Source of the DNA: WTGA01 sp965214055
GTDB lineage: Bacteria; Pseudomonadota; Gammaproteobacteria; Arenicellales; Poriferihabitantaceae
DNA: 64,000 bases
Direction of reading: 5' to 3'
Assembly (NCBI GenBank): GCA_965214055.1
Contig: OZ243931.1
Span: forward strand, 1,426,001-1,490,000
The position numbers were made by a program, and so were the translations under genes. A model generated the notes under the pieces. The model was not told the DNA's origin. It did no database searches and saw only the letters and a list, made by a program, of their open reading frames with translations. Of the stretch, positions 28,599 through 37,513 are shown piece after piece; the stretch's first letter is position 1, and the number at the start of each line of letters is the position of its first letter.

Positions 28599-29360
28599 CT
28601 ACTCTTGTTCATCTTCCAGCAAAGAATCAATTAACCCATCTCCTGAATCTTCATCATCCTCAGCAGGCGGATTTCCATCATAAATCAGGTTGTTCCGGTC
28701 AGACCGATAGGCTTCCCTGAGAAACAGGTACTTGTCAGGCTGCAGTTCAAAAACATCTTCTGCATCCAGCCACCTCGATCGCACGTCCACCAGCCTAAGC
28801 CCCTCCGCGTATATTCGTTCAGGGGAGTCAACCCGGGCCACCGGGTCTCCGTATTGATACTGTGGGATCAGGCCTGCGGCATCCCGCAGGGTGCTAGGTC
28901 CCAGCAGGGGGAGCACCAGATAGGGTCCTTCAGGCACGCCCCAGACCGCCAGGGTCTGCCCAAAATCTTCCTTGCGACGGGGCATATTCATGTCCTTGGC
29001 GACATCGAAAATTCCAGCCACGCCGAGGGTGCTGTTCGAGACAAAGCGCAGAGTATCCCGGGCTGCATAGCCAATTTTTCCCTGCAGGAGATCATTGGCG
29101 ATGGTCATCGGTTCCCAGAGATTCGAGAAGAAATTATTGACCCCGGTTTTCACGGGTTGCGGCAGGTGGCGGTCATAGGCCTTCGCAACCGGTTTCAGCA
29201 GGAGTCGGTCCGCCTCCAGATTGAATTCCAGCATATCCCGATTGAACTTTTCCAACGGGTCGTTCTGTTCAGCCGGGTTTCCGGAGGTGGCGCAGCCGAT
29301 CATCAGCGATACGAAAACCAGGACCGTCAGGGTGGTGAACCACCGATTAAGATTTTTCAT
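28599..29360 (-). CDS. mlaA: MlaA family outer-membrane lipoprotein
   Basis: This 253-residue lipoprotein has a signal peptide ending in the lipobox L-M-I-G-C (Cys at about 23). The MlaA/VacJ domain follows: NDPLEKFNRDMLEFN, the NNFFSNLWEPMTIANDLLQGK block, DTLRFVSNSTLGVAGIFDVA, FGQTLAVWGVPEGPYLVLPLLGPS. MlaA sits as a ring in the outer membrane and removes mislocalised phospholipids from the outer leaflet, handing them to MlaC. The other mla genes are not nearby. The last 25 residues are an acidic tail (DDEDSGDGLIDSLLEDEQE). It is the first gene of a minus-strand unit with apaH. Confidence 0.95.
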   Translation of the reverse strand: MKNLNRWFTTLTVLVFVSLMIGCATSGNPAEQNDPLEKFNRDMLEFNLEADRLLLKPVAKAYDRHLPQPVKTGVNNFFSNLWEPMTIANDLLQGKIGYAARDTLRFVSNSTLGVAGIFDVAKDMNMPRRKEDFGQTLAVWGVPEGPYLVLPLLGPSTLRDAAGLIPQYQYGDPVARVDSPERIYAEGLRLVDVRSRWLDAEDVFELQPDKYLFLREAYRSDRNNLIYDGNPPAEDDEDSGDGLIDSLLEDEQE

Positions 29361-29948
29361 TTCGGGTTCTTGCGGAAAATCGATGAGGACTGGAAATACA
29401 ATAACGCAATAAAACCCGACATCCGGCCAGTTTGTCTGAGGGCTGTTTCACGAAAGCCATGTTGTTTTTCAGTTTTTGACAATACCATACTTCCGGTCTG
29501 ATGTCGTTCCGGGTATTTCCAGCCAGCGCCCACTATTGGGGTTGCCCGATTGTTCACAGAGCCTCAGGCCATGCAATGTTTTTCTTCGTGCTTCACCGAT
29601 TTCAAAGTCCTTCTGCAAAGACACCACCGGGCCATGCCCTGGACATTCACTGCTGAGTTGAATGTTATTGGATTCAGGTTCCGTTGTAAATGCATGGATC
29701 GTTTTTAAGGTTTGCGGTTTGGGATGCAGGGCCCAGGGTCTCGTCCGCTGTACACAAAATCCGGTGCAGATATCCGGTTTTTTGCACATATGATCCGGGG
29801 TCGGTTTGGGGTAAACTCCGCTCAGGGCGGAGCAGGATCAGGATGATTGCCGGGCAATGGAAAAAAGGAAGTGAGCCTGAATGTACGGGGGCGCCATGAA
29901 GACGAAGCGGCCGGAGTCCATTCAGATACTGGACCATTGATTGACAGC
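29361..29948. other. Large intergenic region between mlaA and the phosphatase gene
   Basis: This 588-nt gap separates divergent genes. Short frames on both strands have no recognisable similarity and no ribosome sites. It must hold the mlaA promoter (minus) and that of 29949 (plus), but I see no convincing -35/-10 pair. An A/T-rich patch (TTTTTCAGTTTTTGACAATACC) lies near 29465-29486. Otherwise nothing. Confidence 0.4.
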
Positions 29949-30404
29949 ATGATCAGCTTTGACAAAATTGTGGAGAATATTTTTGTTGGTGCCTGCCCCG
30001 TCAGCGGTGCCGATGTTCTGTGCCTGAAGCAGGCGGGCCTGACCGCTGTACTCAATCTGCAGTCACAGGAGGACTTCTCAAAGCTTGAAATTGACTGGCC
30101 CAAAATGGAGCAGTACTACCTTGAGATGGAAATCGCCGTATACCGTTTTGGAATCCTCGACTATGACGATGATGATCTCCTGGAAAAACTGCCTGGGGCA
30201 GTGAACCTTCTGGCGGAAATCATTTCAGACAAACACCAGGTCTATGTGCATTGTACTGCGGGCAAGCAACGTTCACCGGTTGTCGTTGCAGGGTACCTGG
30301 CCTGGCCGGGACATTGGGGGCTGGAACGGGCGATGAAGCGGGTGACCACGGCGAGGGACTGCGACCCGCCCTGGTCAGTATTGAAGGCCATCAATACCCG
30401 GTAA
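29949..30404 (+). CDS. Dual-specificity-type protein phosphatase
   Basis: This 151-residue protein has a cysteine-phosphatase fold. The P-loop is H101-C102-x5-R108 (HCTAGKQRSP), fully intact. The upstream acidic stretch DYDDDD (about 71-76) should provide the general-acid Asp. The N-terminal pattern ISFDKIVENIFVGACPVSGADV is typical of DSP-family proteins related to plant glucan phosphatases and bacterial tyrosine phosphatases. The substrate (phosphotyrosine protein, phosphoglucan or small molecule) is unknown. An in-frame TTG at 29847 would add 34 poorly structured residues. sfsA starts 11 nt after its stop. Confidence 0.85.
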   Translation: MISFDKIVENIFVGACPVSGADVLCLKQAGLTAVLNLQSQEDFSKLEIDWPKMEQYYLEMEIAVYRFGILDYDDDDLLEKLPGAVNLLAEIISDKHQVYVHCTAGKQRSPVVVAGYLAWPGHWGLERAMKRVTTARDCDPPWSVLKAINTR

Positions 30405-30415
30405 GGGTTTGTCTT

Positions 30416-31129
30416 TTGGAGCTTCCCCCTCTCTTTGAAGGCCGTATCCTCTCCCGATACAAGCGGTTTCTTGCGGACATCGAACTGCCTACGGGTGAAA
30501 TCGTGACCGCATATTGCCCCAACACCGGGGCCATGACCGGGTGCTGGTCTCCCGGTGCTGCCGTCCAGGTCAGTGCCAGTGACAACCCGAAACGCAAATT
30601 GAAATGGACGCTGGAGCGGGTCGATATGGGGGTGGGTTGGGTCGGTGTGAATACCGTTCGGGTCAATCAGTTCATTCGCAGTTTCATCGAAGAAAACGCC
30701 ATTCCTGCTTTTCACGGGTATCGGGAGTTGAAATCCGAACCGGTCTATTTCCACGAGGGGTTCGAAAAATCCCGTTTCGATTTCAGGTTGTCCGGCGGCA
30801 ATCGGCCGGATTGCTACCTTGAAATCAAGAATGCAACGCTGTTTCGGGACGGTCGGGTGCTTTTTCCGGATGCGGTGACAGTACGAGGCAGAAAACACCT
30901 GAAACTGCTGCAGCATGCCGTACAGCAGGGCCATCGGGGGATCATGCTGTTTGCCGTCAATCGACCGGAAGGGAATTCCTTTGGTATTGCCGGGGACATT
31001 GATCCGGCATACCACCAGACGCTGTTGGAAGCGAAAGACAGCGGCGTTGAGATTCGTGCTCTTCGTCTTATACACAATGAGACGGGGGTGATTCCAGGTG
31101 AATGGCTGCCATTATTCCTGGACTGGTGA
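30416..31129 (+). CDS. sfsA: Sugar fermentation stimulation protein SfsA
   Basis: This 237-residue protein matches SfsA, first described in E. coli as a nucleic-acid-binding activator of maltose metabolism. Conserved blocks are RYKRFLADIELP, YCPNTGAMTGC, ERVDMGVGWVGVNT and a PD-(D/E)xK nuclease-like core with CYLEIKNATL, FPDAVTVRGRKHL and LFAVNRP. A nuclease role is suggested by that fold but not proven. No ATG or GTG is near the family start; TTG 30416 gives MELPPLFEGRILSRYKRF and the right length, with AAGG about 10 nt upstream. It is probably co-transcribed with the phosphatase gene. Confidence 0.92.
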   Translation: MELPPLFEGRILSRYKRFLADIELPTGEIVTAYCPNTGAMTGCWSPGAAVQVSASDNPKRKLKWTLERVDMGVGWVGVNTVRVNQFIRSFIEENAIPAFHGYRELKSEPVYFHEGFEKSRFDFRLSGGNRPDCYLEIKNATLFRDGRVLFPDAVTVRGRKHLKLLQHAVQQGHRGIMLFAVNRPEGNSFGIAGDIDPAYHQTLLEAKDSGVEIRALRLIHNETGVIPGEWLPLFLDW

Positions 31130-31155
31130 GTGGCTGCGAAGGCACCCGACCGGGG

Positions 31156-32340
31156 TTATCGGGCATGGTGGTCCATCTCAAGGTGTAACCGTTTTCCCCG
31201 GTAGGGATTGGCCTCGGCAACTGCTTCATTCAGGCTGACGCCAAGACCGGGTTCCGTTGGCGGAATCACATAGCCGTTGTCCCACTGCATGGGTTTCTCC
31301 AGTATTTCCCGATGAAAGCCCCCCCAGTCCTGTATGCTCTCCAGAATCAGGAAATTGGGGATGCAGGTGCTGAGTTGTACATTTGCCGCCCCCTCGATTG
31401 GGCCGCAATACAAATGGGGGGCGATTTGTGCATAGTAGGTTTCTGCCATCCCTGCAATCTTTTTCGCTTCGAGGATACCGCCCACTCGACCGAGTGCCAT
31501 TTGCAAAATAGACGCTGCCTGGTTTTCCAGGACCCGGGCAAATTCATATTTGGTGGTAAGACGCTCTCCCGTCGCCACGGGAATGGTGGTCTGCCTGGCC
31601 ACTCTTGCCATTTCTGCCGGATTCTCGGGGGGGGTGGGCTCTTCCAGCCACAATGGATCGTACGGTTCCAGGCGTCTGGCCAGGCGTATGGCCCCGGCGG
31701 CAGTAAACTGTCCATGGGTACCAAACAGCAGGTCAGCACGGTTTCCCACCGCTTCCCGGATTCTTTTGACAAACTGTTCACTGCGGTGGAGGTCTTCCAG
31801 AGAGGGTTGGCGACCGTCGTACACCGTGTAGGGTCCAGCCGGGTCGAACTTCACCGCTGTAAAACCCTGCTCAACGCAGTCCAGTGCCCGTTGCGCCGCC
31901 AGGTCAGGGTCCGTATAGACATCGGTTTTGTCTCCTTCCCGGGGATAGAGATACGTATAGCTTCGGAGCCGGTCGTGTATCTTGCCACCGAGTAACTGGT
32001 AGACGGGTTTTTCCACGGCTTTGCCAATGATATCCCAGCACGCCATTTCAAGTCCGCTCAGCACCCCCATGAGGGATACGTCCGGCCTGAGGTTGTAGCC
32101 GCTTCCGTACACCTGGCGCCAGAGTTTTTCGATTGCAAACGGGTCGGCACCCAGAAAGTACCGTTCGGCAACATCCGCGATCATGATTTCGATGGTGCGG
32201 GGGCTGAATGTCGCTGCATACACTTCCCCCACGCCCTCAATACCATTGTCTGTGGTCAGTTTCAGGAAAATGAAATACCGGCCGCCGAAGTGAGGGGGTG
32301 GATTCCCCACCACCCAGGTTTTGAGGTCCTTGATGTTCAT
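31156..32340 (-). CDS. Enolase-superfamily sugar-acid dehydratase-like protein (mandelate racemase group)
   Basis: This 394-residue protein has an N-terminal capping domain and a TIM barrel. The barrel has VKFDPAG (K164, D166), LLFGTHGQF (about 205-212), WLEEP (E233/E234), VATGERL (E259) and PHLYCGP (H309). Gly-His-Glu spacing is like galactonate and mannonate/gluconate dehydratases, which turn sugar acids into 2-keto-3-deoxy acids. One metal ligand looks unusual: Gly207 sits where the DFHGR/EIHGR Asp/Glu of related dehydratases is expected. Substrate unknown. It is an isolated minus-strand gene convergent with sfsA and divergent from the repeat protein; no kinase, aldolase or sugar transporter lies beside it. 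Confidence 0.8.
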   Translation of the reverse strand: MNIKDLKTWVVGNPPPHFGGRYFIFLKLTTDNGIEGVGEVYAATFSPRTIEIMIADVAERYFLGADPFAIEKLWRQVYGSGYNLRPDVSLMGVLSGLEMACWDIIGKAVEKPVYQLLGGKIHDRLRSYTYLYPREGDKTDVYTDPDLAAQRALDCVEQGFTAVKFDPAGPYTVYDGRQPSLEDLHRSEQFVKRIREAVGNRADLLFGTHGQFTAAGAIRLARRLEPYDPLWLEEPTPPENPAEMARVARQTTIPVATGERLTTKYEFARVLENQAASILQMALGRVGGILEAKKIAGMAETYYAQIAPHLYCGPIEGAANVQLSTCIPNFLILESIQDWGGFHREILEKPMQWDNGYVIPPTEPGLGVSLNEAVAEANPYRGKRLHLEMDHHAR

Positions 32341-32537
32341 TGATTTGTCAGGTGGTTTTGTGCAGGCCTGTCTCGGTCGGGAAGGTTGATTGTGGCATGG
32401 TCCGGTGCCGTCAACAATCCGTAATCCACAGATTTGTACTCTCCCGTCAATCCAGTCCGATGCCCACATCCGCGCCCTATACTTTTGCATCTGTGGTACT
32501 TTTCTGCTGGAATACATCAAAACCCTGGAAATCGCTG

Positions 32538-34904
32538 ATGACCACAAGATCTGAATTCGAATCCCTGGAGTCCGGCTGTGCCGGCACACAGGATTACATT
32601 GCACTGGCCACAAAGGTTGCCGGGAACCTGTCGGACAGGGAGTATGTCAGACACCTGCTGACACAGGCTGAAATGCAGTGCCAGTTCCCAAAGGAGTATG
32701 TCATGACCGCAGAGGGATTCAGCGACCTGCTGGAGGACAAGGCCTATGCGGCAGACCTGCTTGAGCAGGGAGAAGATGCCTGTTTCGAAGGAATGGAATA
32801 TGTCGAAGTGGGCAGTGCCATTGCCAGTGTGCTGGGGGACCGGGACAGGGGTGCCGCATTGTTCAGGCAGGGGATGGAAGAGATTACGGACCCCCTGCAG
32901 TGGGCGGTGCTGGCGGGCCTGGCAGAAAGCAAGCTGGGGGACAGCGATCTCGCCAATTCCCTGTATGCCCGGATTGAAGGGGACTGCAATACCGTTGAAG
33001 CCTATCTGGAGCTGGCCCGGAGCATGGTGGACAACGGTGACCCGGGTAGCGCCAGGGCCCTGTATGGAAAAGCGGAACGATATTGCGAGGACATTGGGCA
33101 GACGGTGGACTTTGCAGGGGGGGCCCTGTCGGTGTTCCAGGACAGCGAATGGGCGAAAGACATTCTCGAAGAAGCCGAAACGGATGCCCAGTTTCCCAGG
33201 CAGTTTGTTCAACTGGCCGAAGGTTTCAAGTCCCTGCTCAACGATGACGACAAGGTGGACGCCCTGCTTGAAGAGGGCCTGGAATTCGCCATGTCCGGTG
33301 ACGAATACATTGACCTTGGGGACGGATACTGGGATCTCAAATCGGACAGGGAAACCGCGGCGGAGCTTTACGAAAAAGGCCTCCCGGATGTCCATGACAG
33401 GGATGCGCTGCTGTTGTTGGCAAGGAAGGCGGCCGTCGATCTTGGGCACCCCGAACTGGCCAGGTCCATTTATGCGAAAGCAGAAAGCCGGGTCACCGGT
33501 CCGGGAGAACTGATCAAACTGGCCGAAGCCATCCTGTCTGATACCGGCGACAGGGAATTGGTGGGCCAGGTCTATCAGCGGGCCCAGGAGCAGACCGTGG
33601 GGAGCCATGGCCTTTTGAGCCTTGCGGAGCAGGTGTGGAATCATCTGGGTGATGACGGTTGGGTGAACCAGATACTGGCCAGGGCCATTGGGGAGGCATC
33701 TGATTTCAATGGGATTTCGAGGGTGCTGGATGCCATGGCTGGCCCCTTGCCCGGTGAGGCCGGGCTCGTTGAATCGGCCCTGGATAAACTGCAGGGTGCC
33801 GCGGATTCTTCCCTGGACTATCTGGCGGTACAGGAGAAGTCAAGGTTGATCCTGAACGACCGGGAGAGGGAAACCGGTTTATTGCTCAAGGCGGAAGAAT
33901 CGGTAGAGAGCCTGGCTGAACTCAAGAAGGTTGCCGAAGCCGTCGCAGCCCATAGCGAAGACCGGGACTGGAATGAACGGTTACAGGACAAGCTTCGAAA
34001 ACGTGAGGCGAACCAGCAGTTGTACCGTGAATTTCAGGAGGCGGAAAAATCCTGCAGGGTTTCCAGGCATTTTATTGAGCTTTCCGCAAAGGTGGCTGAA
34101 AAACTGGAAGACAACCATTACGCGACAAAGTTGCTGGAGAGTGCGGAACGGCTTCTGGACTCCGCCAATTTTGATTTCTCCCAGTACAGGGAACTGGTGA
34201 AAACAATCGACCGGACCACGCAGGATGTCAGCTGGTTGCGCAAACTGTTTCGGAAAATGGCGGACCGGACCCGTCATTTTTCCGAGATAAACCAGACGGT
34301 CAAGCTGGCGCTTGATCTGGAAGACCGGGAATTGGGCAGAACCCTTGCCGGAGAGATCCTGGAATCCGCTTCCCAAACACTCCGGGACAGCGGTTCCGCG
34401 AGAACCCAGGACTTTGTAAAATTTTCGGGTGCGGTAATCGAGCATCTCCCCGAAGCCGGGTTGGGGAAGGAACTGCTGGAGGACGCAAAGGGGGTGGCAA
34501 CCGGATTCCTGGACCTTGCGTGTCTGTCCAGGGCCTATGGGGATATGGGGGATGCACAGACCGCGCGGGTTCTTCTGGAGGAGGCCGCTGAAGCGTGCAA
34601 GACCCCCGGCAATTTGCGCACCCTGGTGGGCAGGATGAGAAGTTACGGGACCGGCGAGGCGCAGGTGAGGAAAACCTATGATGGGTGCCGTGACCGGTTT
34701 ACCGACAAATTCGACAGGCTGGCCTGGGTGGAAGGATTGTCAGAGTTGTTTGATGATCCAGATGCCTTTGACGAGGCCTTTGATTCGTTGCGGGACGAGT
34801 TTCCGGATGAGGTGAACCAGGCAGCCTTTCAGGCCCGTGTTTTCGCTCTCACCCGGTCAGGCAGGGACTACACCCGGCCCCCGCGTTCCATTAACTGGCG
34901 CTGA
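32538..34904 (+). CDS. Large alpha-solenoid protein of 34-residue repeats
   Basis: This 788-residue protein has no signal peptide or membrane segment. From about residue 18 the sequence divides into consecutive units of almost exactly 34 residues with the pattern x-Y-x-x-L-A...L-x-D-x-x-x-A-x-x-L-L-x-x-A-E. Examples start at EYVMTAEG, EYVEVGSA, QWAVLAGL, AYLELARS, QFVQLAEG, EYIDLGDG. I can follow about 14 units in register and a looser continuation to the C-terminus. Period and the small residues resemble TPR motifs, but the consensus is diverged and very acidic. Such solenoids are protein-binding scaffolds. The partner is unknown. It has its own start, divergent from the dehydratase gene. 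Confidence 0.75.
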   Translation: MTTRSEFESLESGCAGTQDYIALATKVAGNLSDREYVRHLLTQAEMQCQFPKEYVMTAEGFSDLLEDKAYAADLLEQGEDACFEGMEYVEVGSAIASVLGDRDRGAALFRQGMEEITDPLQWAVLAGLAESKLGDSDLANSLYARIEGDCNTVEAYLELARSMVDNGDPGSARALYGKAERYCEDIGQTVDFAGGALSVFQDSEWAKDILEEAETDAQFPRQFVQLAEGFKSLLNDDDKVDALLEEGLEFAMSGDEYIDLGDGYWDLKSDRETAAELYEKGLPDVHDRDALLLLARKAAVDLGHPELARSIYAKAESRVTGPGELIKLAEAILSDTGDRELVGQVYQRAQEQTVGSHGLLSLAEQVWNHLGDDGWVNQILARAIGEASDFNGISRVLDAMAGPLPGEAGLVESALDKLQGAADSSLDYLAVQEKSRLILNDRERETGLLLKAEESVESLAELKKVAEAVAAHSEDRDWNERLQDKLRKREANQQLYREFQEAEKSCRVSRHFIELSAKVAEKLEDNHYATKLLESAERLLDSANFDFSQYRELVKTIDRTTQDVSWLRKLFRKMADRTRHFSEINQTVKLALDLEDRELGRTLAGEILESASQTLRDSGSARTQDFVKFSGAVIEHLPEAGLGKELLEDAKGVATGFLDLACLSRAYGDMGDAQTARVLLEEAAEACKTPGNLRTLVGRMRSYGTGEAQVRKTYDGCRDRFTDKFDRLAWVEGLSELFDDPDAFDEAFDSLRDEFPDEVNQAAFQARVFALTRSGRDYTRPPRSINWR

Positions 34905-34985
34905 CCCGGGTATTGTCAACGAAATATTCGTACGGGTAACCCGGAAAGCATTTCCCGTGTGTGCAGTACTTCCGGGATGGATCAG

Positions 34986-34994
34986 TGTTATATT
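34986..34994 (+). promoter_or_regulatory. Extended -10 promoter for glpE
   Basis: TGTTATATT (TG-n-TATATT) about 48 nt before the glpE ATG is an extended -10 element, identical to the one at nadD. The transcript would start near 35001, leaving a leader of about 40 nt. Confidence 0.4.
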
Positions 34995-35041
34995 CCATCC
35001 TGCTGCTTTCAATGGGTTCAACCGAGAGCCCGGGGAAAACC

Positions 35042-35353
35042 ATGACATTTCAAACCATAGAGATTGAACAGGCGAAAGAATTAATCGCAGCCGGGATGGT
35101 GACCGTCATAGACATCCGGGATCATGCGTCTTTTGATCGCGGACATATTGAACAGGCCAGACATGTCCACCGCGACAATGTCGAAGCATTTGTCGAGGAA
35201 ACCTGTCATCAGATCCCGCTCATTGTCTGCTGCTATCATGGCAACCTCAGCCGGGGTGCCGCGGAGTATTTCAATTCCCGTGGATTCGTCCGGTCCTACA
35301 GCTTGAACGGTGGATACACACAATGGGCTGAGCAAACCGGCAATGAGCAGTAA
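35042..35353 (+). CDS. glpE: Single-domain rhodanese, GlpE type thiosulfate sulfurtransferase
   Basis: This 103-residue rhodanese domain transfers sulfane sulfur from thiosulfate to acceptors such as cyanide or thioredoxin. The active-site loop is IVCCYHGNLSRG with the catalytic Cys at 64; CYHGN is the GlpE signature. VTVIDIRDHASFDRGHI gives the substrate-proximal Asp/Arg and the CH2A-like region. Length and motif match stand-alone GlpE. There is no glp regulon gene nearby. It is preceded by an extended -10 promoter and followed by a mechanosensitive channel gene 161 nt on. Confidence 0.92.
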   Translation: MTFQTIEIEQAKELIAAGMVTVIDIRDHASFDRGHIEQARHVHRDNVEAFVEETCHQIPLIVCCYHGNLSRGAAEYFNSRGFVRSYSLNGGYTQWAEQTGNEQ

Positions 35354-35514
35354 GCGGCATCCGAATCCGTTGTCAGGCTGGCCGCCTGCCCGGAGAGTTG
35401 CCCATTCAGTTTCGCCCGGGGGACAGCAATGATGGCGGTCCGGTCCATCCACGGACCGGCGTGCAACGGGCCCAATCAAACCAGAATACCAATCCGAAAC
35501 CAACCTATTGATCC

Positions 35515-36621
35515 ATGGAATTCATCCATAGCCTGACCACGGAATTCAGCACGGGTACAACCATTGCCAGAATCCTGATCGTACTGGGAATCACTTTCCT
35601 TTTGAGCCTCGCGAGCCGGTTTTTGGTCCGTCGCCTTGCCGGCCATGCCGATAAAACGGCCACCACCTGGGACAATGCGGTGATTGATTCCGTGGGGTCG
35701 CCATTGCGTGTGCTGATCTGGATTGTCGGGGTGTCGGTGATGGCCAACATCGTGCTGGCGTCGGCTGAATCTCCTTTGCAGGAGTATGCGGGATTGGCAA
35801 GGAAGGTGGGGGTGATCATCGTTTTCGCCTGGTTCCTGTTGCGATTGATCAAATCCATGCACGCAGGGTTCCTGGCCAGGAAACGTGACCGGGGGGAGGA
35901 AATCAACCAGTCGGTTGCGGATGCCATCAGCAAGATATTGAGGCTGTCGGTATGCATTGTTGCCGGGCTGATCGTGATGCAGACACTGGGGTTCAGCATG
36001 GCAGGTGTTCTCACTTTCGGCGGAGTCGGAGGCATCGCGGTGGGGTTTGCGGCACGGGACATGCTGGCAAACTTTTTCGGTGGATTCATGCTGTACCTGG
36101 ACCGCCCATTTTCCGTGGGTGACTGGGTACGTTCTCCGGAACGTGAAATCGAAGGGGTGGTGGAAGAAATCGGCTGGCGGATAACCATTATCCGAAATTT
36201 TGACAGCAGACCGCTGTACGTGCCGAATGCCGCCTTTTCCAGCATCGCCATAGAAAACGTGTCGCGCCAGACCAACCGGCGAATCTACGAAACCATCGGG
36301 ATTCGTTACAGTGATGCCACCGCCATCAATTCAATTGTGCAGCAGGTGACCGACCTGATTGAATCGCACCCGGAAATTGATCAGGAACAAACCGTCATGG
36401 TCAGTTTCACCACCTTCGCACCGTCTTCCTTGGACTTTTTTGTCTACTGTTATACCAAAACCCGGGTGGGGACGGAGTTTTTCAGCACCAAGCAGCAGAT
36501 CATGCTGGAGATATTGAAAATCATTGAAAACAACGGTGCGGAATGTGCGTTTCCAACGACCACTGTTCATCTTCAGGGCCCGGAGCCTGGGGAGGACAGG
36601 GTACCGGAGAAAAACCCATAG
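35515..36621 (+). CDS. MscS-family small-conductance mechanosensitive channel
   Basis: This 368-residue inner-membrane protein has five hydrophobic helices. The pore helix reads GGVGGIAVGFAARDMLANFFGG (the conserved Gly/Ala zipper and the A-x-D-x-L-x-N kink), followed by the cytoplasmic beta domain with DRPFSVGDWV and RNFDSRPLYVPNAAFSS. The topology (extra N-terminal helices, long C-terminal cage) fits YnaI/YbdG-like members. It releases solutes on osmotic downshock. The last 15 residues are poorly conserved. It converges on the alpha/beta hydrolase gene, with 57 nt between. Confidence 0.93.
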   Translation: MEFIHSLTTEFSTGTTIARILIVLGITFLLSLASRFLVRRLAGHADKTATTWDNAVIDSVGSPLRVLIWIVGVSVMANIVLASAESPLQEYAGLARKVGVIIVFAWFLLRLIKSMHAGFLARKRDRGEEINQSVADAISKILRLSVCIVAGLIVMQTLGFSMAGVLTFGGVGGIAVGFAARDMLANFFGGFMLYLDRPFSVGDWVRSPEREIEGVVEEIGWRITIIRNFDSRPLYVPNAAFSSIAIENVSRQTNRRIYETIGIRYSDATAINSIVQQVTDLIESHPEIDQEQTVMVSFTTFAPSSLDFFVYCYTKTRVGTEFFSTKQQIMLEILKIIENNGAECAFPTTTVHLQGPEPGEDRVPEKNP

Positions 36622-36678
36622 CGGGTTTCATCAAGGGAAAATTTCCGAACCGTTTCAGTTTCGCGGCACACGGCCTCC

Positions 36679-37467
36679 TCATGGGGTTTCCTCATGTACC
36701 TGGGCCAGGAGGAAATCCCTGACAGGTGGCAGCACTCTTTGTGGTGCTTCGACCAGGATGGAATGCTTGAGGCGTTCCAGTATTACCAGCTTTGAATCCG
36801 GCAGTTTTTCTGCTATTGATCGGTTCAGGCTGGGGGTGCACGCACCGTCCAGTTCCCCGGTCAAGACCAGGCACGGGCAATGTATTTCATGGAGCCAGGA
36901 GGCCATCTCGGTGGTTGCGTAGATCCGAAAGACGCTCAGGAACACATTCTCCGGCGTGCCCTGCACCTCCCGCTTGCGTCGCTCGATGAGGTCGGGCCGC
37001 GCTTCGATGAACGCATCGGTGTACCATCTTTCCACAAGAGTATTGATCACAGGCATCACCCCATTGGTTTCCATCGCCCGGCCCACCACCTGCAGTTTCT
37101 CCCGGTCTGCATGAGTTCTGTCTGCGGCGGTACTGAGGAGCCCCACACTGAGAACACGATGGGGATAGCGACGGGCATAAGCGGGGCCAATCATGCCGCC
37201 GAGGGAGTGCCCCACCACATGAATTTTTTCATGGCCAAGATGTTCCCGCAATCCTTCCAGGTCGTCCACCAGCTGGCCAAGATGATAGGGTGTCGGGGGG
37301 ACCGGACTTTCACCATGTCCCCGCAGGTCATGGGTAACACAGGTAAAGTGTTCTTTCAGTCCGTCCACGAGAGCATTCCAGGTAGTCTTGCGGGCCCCGA
37401 TACCATGAACGAGATACAACGCCGGGCCATGGCCCTCAATCCGATAACTGACTTTGACCGAACTCAT
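36679..37467 (-). CDS. Alpha/beta-fold hydrolase
   Basis: This 262-residue hydrolase has the oxyanion block LVHGIGARKTTW, GHGES, the nucleophile elbow GHSLGGMIG (Ser at about 96), a later ELDGACTP acid region and the catalytic His in LKHSILVEAP. The start ATG 37467 gives MSSVKVSYRI and avoids overlap with the upstream gene; an earlier ATG would overlap it. It lies 46 nt behind a luciferase-like oxidoreductase gene on the same strand. Pairs like this often act in breakdown of an organic substrate by oxidation and then ester or C-C hydrolysis; the actual substrate is unknown. Confidence 0.88.
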   Translation of the reverse strand: MSSVKVSYRIEGHGPALYLVHGIGARKTTWNALVDGLKEHFTCVTHDLRGHGESPVPPTPYHLGQLVDDLEGLREHLGHEKIHVVGHSLGGMIGPAYARRYPHRVLSVGLLSTAADRTHADREKLQVVGRAMETNGVMPVINTLVERWYTDAFIEARPDLIERRKREVQGTPENVFLSVFRIYATTEMASWLHEIHCPCLVLTGELDGACTPSLNRSIAEKLPDSKLVILERLKHSILVEAPQRVLPPVRDFLLAQVHEETP

Positions 37468-37513
37468 CCCCCTTGACCGGCCCCCCTTTCCCGTCTTTTT
37501 GCTGTCCCGCGCA

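Noticed and set aside
26944..28634. Two long plus-strand frames (about 291 and 299 codons) opposite apeB, apaH and mlaA
   Set aside because: They are mirror frames of strongly supported minus-strand genes with complete catalytic motifs.
29469..29789. 106-codon minus-strand frame in the mlaA upstream gap
   Set aside because: No ribosome site or motif and overlaps the probable promoter region; kept as non-coding.
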